Positions 1 through 5,006 of a stretch of DNA of 5,006 bases are shown one piece after another. The stretch comes from Abditibacteriota bacterium. Lineage in GTDB: Bacteria; Armatimonadota; UBA5829. The position numbers and the translations under genes are program-made. The notes under the pieces are model-generated. The model saw only the letters and a list, made by a program, of their open reading frames with translations. It did not search any database and was not told where the DNA came from. Every line of letters begins with the position of its first letter. The stretch's first letter is position 1. Location of the stretch: assembly GCA_017958015.1 (NCBI GenBank), contig JAGDDM010000030.1:1-5006 (forward strand), read 5' to 3'.

Positions 1-84
1 AAAAACTCGAATCCGTTATAAAATATATACAGGTATTCGTTGCCTTTGCGGCGGATATCCATATTCCGAAAGAGGAAATACAGA
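1..84 (+). other. AT-rich leader upstream of etfB, with ribosome binding site
   Basis: This stretch is clearly richer in A/T than the genes that follow, especially positions 1-30, and so looks intergenic. TATAAA (17-22) and TATATA (24-29) resemble a sigma-70 -10 box. A matching -35 box would fall at or beyond the left edge, so a promoter cannot be confirmed. An AGAGG ribosome binding site lies at 71-75, nine bases before the etfB ATG. A short frame ending in TAA at 19-21 and another ending in TGA at 86-88 could be the tail of an upstream gene, but neither encodes anything I recognise. Confidence 0.35.
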
Positions 85-882
85 ATGAAAATTTGTTGTT
101 GTATCAAACAGGTTCCCGGGACCACGGAGGTTAAGATTAATCCGGAGACCAACACTCTCGTGCGCGAGGGTGTGGAGACTCAGATTAACCCCTTCGACCT
201 CTACGCTCTCGAGGAAGCGGTGCGTGTTAAGGAGCGCATGACCGCCGCCGGCGACCCCTCCACCGTCACCGTCATTACCATGGGTCCGCCCCAAGCGGAG
301 GACGCCCTGCGGGAGGCCATCTCCCTGGGCGCCGACGACGCGGTTTTGCTCTGCGACAGAGCCGTTGCCGGTTCCGACACCTGGTGCACCTCCTACACTC
401 TGGCCTGCGGTCTCAAAAAGCTGAACGCCGACCTTGTGTTCTGCGGAATGCAGGCCATTGACGGCGACACCGGCCAGGTCGGTCCCGCCATCGCGGTCCA
501 CATGGACACGGCTCAGGCGGCGTATCTGGCGGAAATAAGCGACATTAACGGCTCGGAGATGACGGCGAGGCGCCTCACGGAAGAGGGCTACGAGGTTGTG
601 AAAGTCAAGCTTCCGGCGGTTGTCACCGTGGTTAAGGAAATCAACGAGCCCCGCACTCCTTCCCTCCGGGGCAAGATGGCGGCCAAGAAGGCCCAAATTA
701 CCGTTTGGTCCGCGGCTGACATCGAGGCCGACGTTGACAAGGTGGGCCTGAAGGGCTCTCCCACACAGGTTGTTAAGATTATGACGCCTCCCGGCAGAGG
801 CGGCGGAGATAAGTTTGAGGGCGAGACGGAAGAACTTGCCGACAAACTCTTCGACACTCTGAAGACCATGGAGGTAATATAA
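85..882 (+). CDS. etfB: Electron transfer flavoprotein subunit beta
   Basis: This is a 265-residue EtfB, the usual length for the family. It pairs with EtfA in a cytoplasmic flavoprotein that carries electrons to or from a dehydrogenase. Visible motifs are the KQVPGT N-terminus (8-13), NPFDLYALE (35-43), GADDAVLLCDRAVAGSDTW (82-100), the nucleotide-binding loop DGDTGQVGP (126-134), and the ETF-beta signature region around EGYEVVKVKLPAVVTV (167-182), followed by NEPRTPSLRGKMAAKK (187-202). The DGDT-type loop is typical of EtfB proteins from anaerobes that bind FAD here instead of AMP and can bifurcate electrons. That functional step is inference. The ATG at 85 is preferred over an in-frame TTG at 40 because it has an AGAGG site at good spacing and gives the family N-terminus. 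Three consecutive cysteines (4-6) are unusual; most relatives have hydrophobic residues there with one Cys. The stop overlaps the etfA start by one base. Confidence 0.95.
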   Translation: MKICCCIKQVPGTTEVKINPETNTLVREGVETQINPFDLYALEEAVRVKERMTAAGDPSTVTVITMGPPQAEDALREAISLGADDAVLLCDRAVAGSDTWCTSYTLACGLKKLNADLVFCGMQAIDGDTGQVGPAIAVHMDTAQAAYLAEISDINGSEMTARRLTEEGYEVVKVKLPAVVTVVKEINEPRTPSLRGKMAAKKAQITVWSAADIEADVDKVGLKGSPTQVVKIMTPPGRGGGDKFEGETEELADKLFDTLKTMEVI

Positions 883-2075
883 TGTCCATATTCGTTACTC
901 CCGATAAATGCGTGGGCTGCGGCGTCTGCGTGGGTTCCTGCGGCAACGGCGCCATTGAGATGAAGGACAATGTCCCCGTATTCGACCTTGAGAAGTGTAT
1001 CATGTGCGGCGCCTGCGTTCAGGCCTGCCCCTGCGAAGCCATAACCATCGACGCGGGAAAATCCGCCGCCGACGACCTCTCCGCCTACAAGGGCGTTTGG
1101 GTGTTCGGCGAACAGCGGGACGGCAAAGCGGCGGAAGTGGTGTTTGAGCTTATCGGCATCGGCAGAAAGCTGGCCGACGACAGAAACACCGACCTCTCCG
1201 TGGTTATCCTGGGCGACAACATTGACGAAGCCGTGGAAAAGATAGCCGCCTATCCGGTGGATAAGATTTACGTCTGCAAAGACAAGAGCCTTGCCAACTA
1301 CGACGCGGAGCGCTACTGCAAGGTGCTCACGGAGGTTGTGCGCGAGTACAAGCCGGAGATTCTCCTTGCCGGCGCCACCACCACCGGACGGAGCTTTATG
1401 TCCGGCGTAGCAATCAACCTCTACACCGGTCTCACCGCCGACTGCACCGGTCTTGCCATTGGCGAGGACGGCCTTTTGCAGCAGACCAGACCGGCATACG
1501 GCGGCAACATCATGGCCACCATTCTCTGCCCCTACACCCGGCCCCAGATGGCCACGGTGCGCCACAAGGTGTTCCCCATCTCTCCCAAGAGAGAAAGCGG
1601 CGCGGCGGAGATTATAAACGTATCACCCAAGGCGGAGCTCCTTACCTCCCGCAGCGAGATTTTGGACTTCATCGCCGACATGAGCGAGAAAGTCAACATC
1701 GTTGACGCCGACATCATCATCTCCGGCGGCAGAGGCCTGGGTTGCCCCGAGAACTTCGCCGTTGTGCGGGAACTGGCGGACGAGATAGGCGCGGCTGTGG
1801 GCGCCAGCAGAGCCGCCGTTGACGCGGGCTGGATTCCCTACGCCCATCAGGTGGGTCAGACCGGCAAGACCGTCTGCCCCAAGCTCTACATCGCCTGCGG
1901 TATCAGCGGCGCCGTTCAGCACCTGGCGGGCATGAGCAGCTCCGATACCATCATCGCCATCAACAAAGACAAGAACGCCCCCATTTTCGACGTGGCGGAC
2001 TACGGCTTTGTGGGCGACGTGTTGGAGATTCTCCCTCTGGTCGTTAAGAAAATTAAGGCCGCCAGAGGCTTGTAA
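882..2075 (+). CDS. etfA: Electron transfer flavoprotein subunit alpha with N-terminal 2[4Fe-4S] ferredoxin domain
   Basis: This 397-residue EtfA is longer than the usual 310-340 because a ferredoxin domain (about 1-55) is fused in front. The domain has two cysteine sets: C10, C13, C16, C20 and C39, C42, C45, C49. The ETF alpha N-domain follows at about 70-255. The C-terminal FAD domain has SGGRGLG (281-287), GASRAAVDAGW (307-317), GQTGKTVCPKLYIA (325-338) and the ISGAVQH flavin loop (341-347). Ferredoxin-fused EtfA proteins are known from Acetobacterium (CarE with two clusters, LctC), where the ETF bifurcates electrons between NADH, ferredoxin and a dehydrogenase. By analogy this subunit probably exchanges electrons with ferredoxin. 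The partner dehydrogenase is not visible. The ATG at 882 overlaps the etfB stop (TAATG) and has GGAGG at 870-874, so translation is probably coupled. The first cluster lacks the proline that normally follows the fourth Cys (C20-G21), while the second has it (C49-P50). Confidence 0.95.
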   Translation: MSIFVTPDKCVGCGVCVGSCGNGAIEMKDNVPVFDLEKCIMCGACVQACPCEAITIDAGKSAADDLSAYKGVWVFGEQRDGKAAEVVFELIGIGRKLADDRNTDLSVVILGDNIDEAVEKIAAYPVDKIYVCKDKSLANYDAERYCKVLTEVVREYKPEILLAGATTTGRSFMSGVAINLYTGLTADCTGLAIGEDGLLQQTRPAYGGNIMATILCPYTRPQMATVRHKVFPISPKRESGAAEIINVSPKAELLTSRSEILDFIADMSEKVNIVDADIIISGGRGLGCPENFAVVRELADEIGAAVGASRAAVDAGWIPYAHQVGQTGKTVCPKLYIACGISGAVQHLAGMSSSDTIIAINKDKNAPIFDVADYGFVGDVLEILPLVVKKIKAARGL

Positions 2076-2091
2076 TAAGGACAAAAATCAC

Positions 2092-2120
2092 TTCGGGTTC
2101 CGGCGTTGTCGGGACCCGAA
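2092..2120 (+). terminator. Strong hairpin between etfA and trkA: possible terminator or leader element
   Basis: The arm TTCGGGTTCCGGC (2092-2104) pairs with GTCGGGACCCGAA (2108-2120) across a GTT loop. All 13 positions pair, 11 as Watson-Crick and two as G-U (2099/2113 and 2103/2109). The hairpin begins 17 bases after the etfA stop and ends 12 bases before the trkA ATG. On the + strand it is followed by AACCGGTTATAT, not by a T-run, so it is not a textbook intrinsic terminator. Read on the - strand it is followed after four bases by five T's, but no gene there needs ending. It may end or stabilise the etf message, or act in the trkA leader. The structure is seen directly; its role is inference. 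Confidence 0.5.
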
Positions 2121-2132
2121 AACCGGTTATAT

Positions 2133-2813
2133 ATGAAAGACCACTACATTGTGTGCGGCTACGGCCGTATGGGCAAAAAAATAGTTTCGGAACTGCGCAA
2201 AAACAACGTGCCCTGTTTCGTGCTTGAACCTAATCCTGAGCACCGGGAGGAACTTGAGGCCTCCGGGATTCCTTTTCTGCCTGCCTCGGCCACGGAGGAC
2301 GAAAACCTCATTGCCGCGGGAATAAAGGAAGCCAAGGGGCTTATCTCCGTCGCCATGACCGACGAGAGCAACGTGTTCATCGTCCTCACCGCCAGAAGCC
2401 TCAATCCGGATCTCTTTGTGGTGGCCCGTTCCATTTTGAAGCGGAACGAGGGCAAACTCCGCAACGCCGGGGCGGACGTGGTGGTCTCTCCCTACATTTT
2501 GGGGGGCAGAAGCATCGCCGCCGCGGTCATCAAGCCGGACGTGTCGGACTTTCTGGATCAGGTTTTGAACGACGAGGTACCCGACGCCACCGCCAGGAAG
2601 ATAAAGATTTCTCCCGAGTCGAAGGCGGTGGGCAAAACCGTGGCGGAGCTGGACGTTTGGCGCCGCTGCGGAGTGGTGCTTTTGGCAATCGTGAAGGACG
2701 GGGCGGACATATGCGTGAACCCCAAACCCGGTACGGCGGTGAACGCCGACGACGAGATTGTGGTTATGGGCAACGAGGAAAACACCGCCGCCGCCGCGGA
2801 GTACCTGAAGTAG
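2133..2813 (+). CDS. Soluble RCK/KTN potassium-transport regulatory protein, TrkA family
   Basis: This 226-residue cytoplasmic protein has an RCK-N Rossmann domain (about 1-125) and an RCK-C (TrkA-C) domain (about 150-226). The dinucleotide loop is GYGRMG (9-14), with the acidic residue that ends the second strand at E32. DESNVFIVLTAR (77-88) and NAGADVVVSPYILGGR (111-126) are typical of RCK domains, and NPKPGTAVNADDEIVVMG (196-213) closes the C-terminal domain. Such proteins bind NAD(H), ATP/ADP or cyclic di-AMP and gate potassium channels or Trk/Ktr transporters. The AGAD..VSP...GGR stretch resembles RCK domains fused to two-helix potassium channels more than classical TrkA, yet no pore segment precedes it: etfA ends 57 bases upstream. 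It must work with a membrane partner encoded elsewhere. The ATG at 2133 gives the family N-terminus (MKDHYIVCGYG), but no clear Shine-Dalgarno precedes it. parA follows after 18 bases. The family is secure; the transported ion and the partner are inferred. Confidence 0.88.
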   Translation: MKDHYIVCGYGRMGKKIVSELRKNNVPCFVLEPNPEHREELEASGIPFLPASATEDENLIAAGIKEAKGLISVAMTDESNVFIVLTARSLNPDLFVVARSILKRNEGKLRNAGADVVVSPYILGGRSIAAAVIKPDVSDFLDQVLNDEVPDATARKIKISPESKAVGKTVAELDVWRRCGVVLLAIVKDGADICVNPKPGTAVNADDEIVVMGNEENTAAAAEYLK

Positions 2814-2820
2814 TCGGGAA

Positions 2821-2834
2821 AGAGGTGTGAATTG
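2821..2834 (+). promoter_or_regulatory. Ribosome binding site and TTG start of parA
   Basis: AGAGG at 2821-2825 lies six bases before a TTG at 2832-2834. Reading upstream in this frame there is no other start codon before the TAG at 2811-2813, which is also the trkA stop. The next in-frame ATG is well inside the protein, after the Walker A motif. The TTG is therefore the only start that keeps the ATP-binding site. Confidence 0.8.
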
Positions 2835-3590
2835 ATTTTCGCTGTTGTGAATCAAAAGGGCGGAGTGGGCAAAACCACCACCGCCGTTAATACAGCCGCC
2901 TGCGTGGCGGACAGAGGCAAACGGGTTCTTCTGGTTGACATGGACCCCCAGGGCAACGCCACCAGCGGCGCGGGAGTGCTTAAAAACGAGCCGGAACACA
3001 GCGTCTACGATGTGCTCATAAACGACGTGCCCGCGGCGGATGTGATAGTCCACACTCCCACAGGGGGGTTGGACGTGCTTCCGGCCCGGCTGGAACTGGC
3101 CGGCGCGGACATCGAGCTCATGGCGGTGCTGTCCCGGGAGACGAAGCTGAAGAAGGCTTTGGAGCCCGTGGCGGGGAACTACGACTACATATTCATCGAC
3201 TGCCCGCCGTCCCTGGGTCTGCTGACCGTGAACGTTTTGACGGCGGCGGAGCGGATTATTCTGCCCATTCAGTGCGAATACTACGCCCTTGAGGGCATCA
3301 CCCAGCTTCTGCGCACCGTGGACCTCATCCGGCAGGGGCTCAACCCCACTTTGGATATCGCCATGATAGTCATGACAATGTTCGACTATCGCACACGGCT
3401 GTCCCAGCAGGTTGTGGACGAGGTCCGCTCCTTCTTCGGGGACAAGGTTTCCCCCAATCTCGTTCCCCGGAACGTGCGCCTCAGCGAGGCTCCCAGCCAC
3501 GGACTTCCCATCGCGGCCTACGACAGCAAATCAAAGGGAGCCCAGGTTTACGGCAAAATCGCCGAGGAGGTGATTTCACTTGAACGCTAA
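2832..3590 (+). CDS. parA: Chromosome partitioning ATPase ParA (Soj)
   Basis: This 252-residue ParA-type P-loop ATPase works with ParB to move and separate newly replicated chromosome origins. ATP-bound dimers coat the nucleoid, and ParB triggers hydrolysis and release. The deviant Walker A motif is KGGVGKTT (9-16), with signature lysine K9 and catalytic K14. Walker A' is LLVDMDPQGNAT (33-44) with D38, and Walker B is IFIDCPP (120-126) with D123. The C-terminal family stretch has PRNVRLSEAPSHG (212-224) and YDSKSKGAQVYG (230-241). There is no N-terminal helix-turn-helix, so it is the short chromosomal Soj type and not the long plasmid P1/F type. The N-terminus is compact, with only eight residues before the P-loop lysine. 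Translation starts at TTG 2832. The 3' end overlaps parB by 11 bases, and the parB ribosome binding site lies inside this coding sequence. Confidence 0.96.
   Translation: MIFAVVNQKGGVGKTTTAVNTAACVADRGKRVLLVDMDPQGNATSGAGVLKNEPEHSVYDVLINDVPAADVIVHTPTGGLDVLPARLELAGADIELMAVLSRETKLKKALEPVAGNYDYIFIDCPPSLGLLTVNVLTAAERIILPIQCEYYALEGITQLLRTVDLIRQGLNPTLDIAMIVMTMFDYRTRLSQQVVDEVRSFFGDKVSPNLVPRNVRLSEAPSHGLPIAAYDSKSKGAQVYGKIAEEVISLER
3565..3574 (+). promoter_or_regulatory. Very strong Shine-Dalgarno of parB inside the 3' end of parA
   Basis: AGGAGGTGAT is a ten-base match to the complement of the usual 16S rRNA 3' tail. It lies five bases before the TTG at 3580-3582, or nine bases counted from its GGAGG core. 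No ATG or GTG in the parB frame is near it, so it fixes TTG as the start. Because it lies within the last codons of parA, ParB synthesis is probably coupled to ParA synthesis. Confidence 0.85.
3572..3587 (+). other. Degenerate parS-like sequence at the parA/parB junction
   Basis: Aligned with the conserved bacterial parS site TGTTTCACGTGAAACA, this stretch matches 10 of 16 bases. The matches are concentrated in the core: TTTCACTTGAA (3574-3584) differs from TTTCACGTGAA by one base. The mismatch is in the central CG of the palindrome, and the outer bases are poor, so it may not bind ParB. Bacillus subtilis has a genuine parS inside spo0J, so the location is not absurd. It also overlaps the parB start region, so chance similarity is quite possible. 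Confidence 0.2.
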
Positions 3591-4458
3591 AGGACTGGGA
3601 CGGGGCCTTGAGGCCCTCATCCCCAAACAACCGGCGTCGGAACCGGAGCCGACAACCACCGCTCCGGACACGGAAATCGACGTCGATAAGATTGTACCCA
3701 ACCCCAATCAGCCCCGAACGAGTTTCGACGAGGAAAAGCTGAAGGAGTTGGTTGACTCCGTGCGGATTCACGGCATTTTGCAGCCGGTTTTGGTGCGGGC
3801 TTTGGACAACGGCACCTACGAACTTGTGGCCGGTGAGCGGCGTTTGCGGGCCGCGAAGGACGCGGGTCTGAAGACGATTCCCGCGGTTATAAGAGACCTG
3901 ACGGAGCGGCAGTCGCTGGAGATGGCAATCATCGAAAACGCCCAGCGGGAGGACATCAACATCATCGATTCCGCCAAGGCATACAAGCGTCTGGCGGAGG
4001 AGTTCAACATGTCCCAGGACATGATCGCCTCCCAAATAGGCAAGAGCAGACCCTCCGTGGCCAACACCATGCGGCTTCTGAAGCTCCCCGATGAGGTCAT
4101 CGGCTATCTCGCGAGCGGCGAGCTCACCGAGGGCAGAGCCAGACCACTGCTGCGGCTTGAGAAAAAAGAGGATATGATCCGCCTGGCCCGGCACATCGTG
4201 AAGTTCAAATCCACCGCCCGGGAAGCGGAAAAAATGGTTAAAAACGTCCTTGAGAACAAGGAGGAGACTCCGGAAAAGCCCAAGGAAGTGCTTTTGGACC
4301 CGGACACCAAGCGGTTTGTTGAGGACCTGGCCAAACGCTTCGGCACCAAAATAAGCGTCGTTCGCGGCGGCAAAAAGGGCGGCAAGGTTGTTCTGGACTA
4401 CTACGACGAGGAAGATTTGAACCGGCTTCTGGAGCTTCTGGGAGGCGGCAATGATTGA
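3580..4458 (+). CDS. parB: Chromosome partitioning protein ParB (Spo0J), CTP-dependent clamp
   Basis: This 292-residue ParB loads on parS sites near the origin, slides along DNA as a CTP-bound clamp, and stimulates ParA through its N-terminus. Features in order are the ParA-stimulating tail KGLGRGLEALIP (4-15), a short Pro/Glu-rich linker (16-30), box I NPNQPRTSF (41-49), CTP-binding box II GERRLRAAK (85-93), box III ENAQREDIN (119-127), the helix-turn-helix around MSQDMIASQIGKSRPSVANT (144-163), and a basic/hydrophobic C-terminal dimerisation domain (about 235-292). The key residues of the CTP pocket (GERR, ENAQR) are present. TEGRARPLL (183-191) has Arg where most relatives have His (GHAR). 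The TTG start at 3580 is set by a strong Shine-Dalgarno and is the only start that retains the KGLGRGL tail. It overlaps parA by 11 bases and pyrK by 8. Confidence 0.96.
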   Translation: MNAKGLGRGLEALIPKQPASEPEPTTTAPDTEIDVDKIVPNPNQPRTSFDEEKLKELVDSVRIHGILQPVLVRALDNGTYELVAGERRLRAAKDAGLKTIPAVIRDLTERQSLEMAIIENAQREDINIIDSAKAYKRLAEEFNMSQDMIASQIGKSRPSVANTMRLLKLPDEVIGYLASGELTEGRARPLLRLEKKEDMIRLARHIVKFKSTAREAEKMVKNVLENKEETPEKPKEVLLDPDTKRFVEDLAKRFGTKISVVRGGKKGGKVVLDYYDEEDLNRLLELLGGGND

Positions 4459-5006
4459 GGTTCGTTCTTGCCTCATAACCGAAAACGTCCTCGCCTATCC
4501 CCCCAATGTCATGCGCATGACCTTCGAGTTTCCGGGGGAGGTGAAGCCGGGGCAGTTCGTGAATGTGAGGGTGAGCGACAATCTCGACCCGGTTCTGCGG
4601 CGGCCCTTCTCCGTCCACGACTCCGACGGCAGGACAATTTCGATTCTCTACATGATTGTGGGCAGAGGCACGGAGCTTATGGCGGAGATGAAACCCGGCT
4701 CCACCGTGAGCGTCGCAGCTCCTCTGGGGAACGGTTTTCCCACGGAGGTCATGGCGAAGCGGGCAATCCTCATTTCCGGCGGCTGCGGCACGGCCCCCAT
4801 GTATCTGCTGTCGAAGAGCCTCGGCTGCCCCACGGAGATTATGATAGGCGGCAGGAAGAAAGACAACCTGTTGTGCCTGGACCTTTTCCCGGAGGCGAAA
4901 ACCACCACCGAGGACGGATCCCACGGCGAAAAGGGATTCGTGAGGAAACTTTTGGAGGAGTCGCTGGCGGCGGATAAGGACGCCGTCGTGTACTCCTGCG
5001 GCCCCA
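4451..5006 (+). CDS. pyrK: Dihydroorotate dehydrogenase electron transfer subunit PyrK (partial, 3' end beyond window)
   Basis: This frame is open from ATG 4451 to the window end: 185 codons plus one base, of an expected 240-270. It is a ferredoxin-reductase-like protein that passes electrons from the PyrD (type 1B) FMN via FAD and a [2Fe-2S] cluster to NAD+ during pyrimidine synthesis. RRPFSVHD (50-57) is the FAD-binding motif, GRGTELM (71-77) and PLGNGFP (91-97) are family landmarks, ISGGCGTAPMYLL (108-120) is the NAD-binding loop, and TTTEDGSHGEKGFV (151-164) and YSCGP (181-185) match the NAD domain. The C-terminal cysteines for the [2Fe-2S] cluster lie outside the window. RRPFSV favours PyrK over the related NfnA/SudB subunits, which I expect to differ there. 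A GGGAGG site at 4440-4445 precedes the ATG by five bases. The start overlaps parB by 8 bases. pyrD probably follows, but that is inference. Confidence 0.88.
   Translation, partial: MIEVRSCLITENVLAYPPNVMRMTFEFPGEVKPGQFVNVRVSDNLDPVLRRPFSVHDSDGRTISILYMIVGRGTELMAEMKPGSTVSVAAPLGNGFPTEVMAKRAILISGGCGTAPMYLLSKSLGCPTEIMIGGRKKDNLLCLDLFPEAKTTTEDGSHGEKGFVRKLLEESLAADKDAVVYSCGP

Noticed and set aside
40..84. 15-residue N-terminal extension of EtfB from a TTG
   Set aside because: The ATG at 85 has a well-placed ribosome binding site and gives the standard MKI..KQVP N-terminus. The extension is basic and not family-like.
3..134. Frame open from the left edge to a TAA at 132-134, as a possible tail of an upstream gene
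   Set aside because: It would overlap etfB by about 50 bases and shows no recognisable family features. Too short to judge.
588..1565. Long - strand frame opposite etfB/etfA, and similar - strand frames at 16-696, 1623-2084, 3481-4476 and 4238-4924
   Set aside because: All are shadows of the + strand genes with low-complexity compositions and no recognisable domain.
2121..2128. Perfect palindrome AACCGGTT
   Set aside because: An 8-base palindrome is expected many times by chance in 5 kb and has no repeat copy nearby.
2106..2132. Nine-residue N-terminal extension of the TrkA-family protein from a TTG
   Set aside because: The TTG is buried in the hairpin without a ribosome binding site, and the RCK fold begins naturally at the ATG at 2133.
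2106..2132. Possible promoter TTGTCG (2106-2111) and TTATAT (2127-2132)
   Set aside because: The 15-base spacing is short, the -35 match is poor, and transcription would begin inside the start codon region of the gene.
2127..3500. Long open reading frame on the - strand opposite trkA and parA (457 codons)
   Set aside because: It is antisense to two complete, well-recognised genes. Its translation is rich in His, Gly, Val and Arg with no known motif, as expected from strong third-position GC bias.
4468..4977. + strand frame of 169 codons from a TTG
   Set aside because: It lies in another frame over pyrK, whose own translation shows clear FAD and NAD motifs. The 169-residue product is Arg/Gly/His-rich with no motif.

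Overview
The window carries six protein-coding genes, all on the + strand and very tightly packed, with no RNA genes, mobile elements or CRISPR arrays that I can see. By eye the DNA is fairly GC-rich with strong G/C preference at third codon positions. That preference also explains the long antisense open frames opposite the real genes. A bifurcating-type electron transfer flavoprotein with a ferredoxin-fused alpha subunit, a PyrK-type dihydroorotate dehydrogenase subunit and a chromosomal ParAB pair point to an anaerobic, fermentative bacterium. Synergistota or a Clostridia/Negativicutes-like lineage would fit, but this is inference from gene content, and no marker gene settles it.

Region 1 (1-2075) is an AT-rich leader followed by etfB and etfA, which overlap by one base. 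EtfB carries the DGDTGQVGP nucleotide-binding motif. EtfA has a two-cluster ferredoxin domain of about 55 residues ahead of the normal ETF alpha fold, as in CarE of the caffeyl-CoA reductase complex. The pair most likely passes electrons between NADH, ferredoxin and a dehydrogenase that lies outside the window.

Region 2 (2076-2132) is the only sizeable gap inside the gene run. It contains a strong hairpin with 13 paired positions and a 3-nt loop, and may mark an operon boundary or an RNA control element.

Region 3 (2133-5006) is a close-packed run: a soluble TrkA/RCK potassium-regulatory protein, ParA (Soj), ParB (Spo0J) and the start of PyrK, cut off by the window end. The spacings are 18 bp, an 11-bp overlap and an 8-bp overlap, so parA, parB and pyrK are probably co-transcribed and in part translationally coupled. 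parA and parB both appear to start at TTG behind good Shine-Dalgarno sequences.

Every gene belongs to a known family. I do not see an undescribed system. The observations most worth a second look are the inter-operon hairpin just upstream of an RCK gene with no clear ribosome binding site, the RCK protein that resembles channel-fused RCK domains but has no pore module, a degenerate parS-like sequence on the parA/parB junction, and the placement of a pyrimidine-synthesis gene directly after the CTP-dependent ParB.
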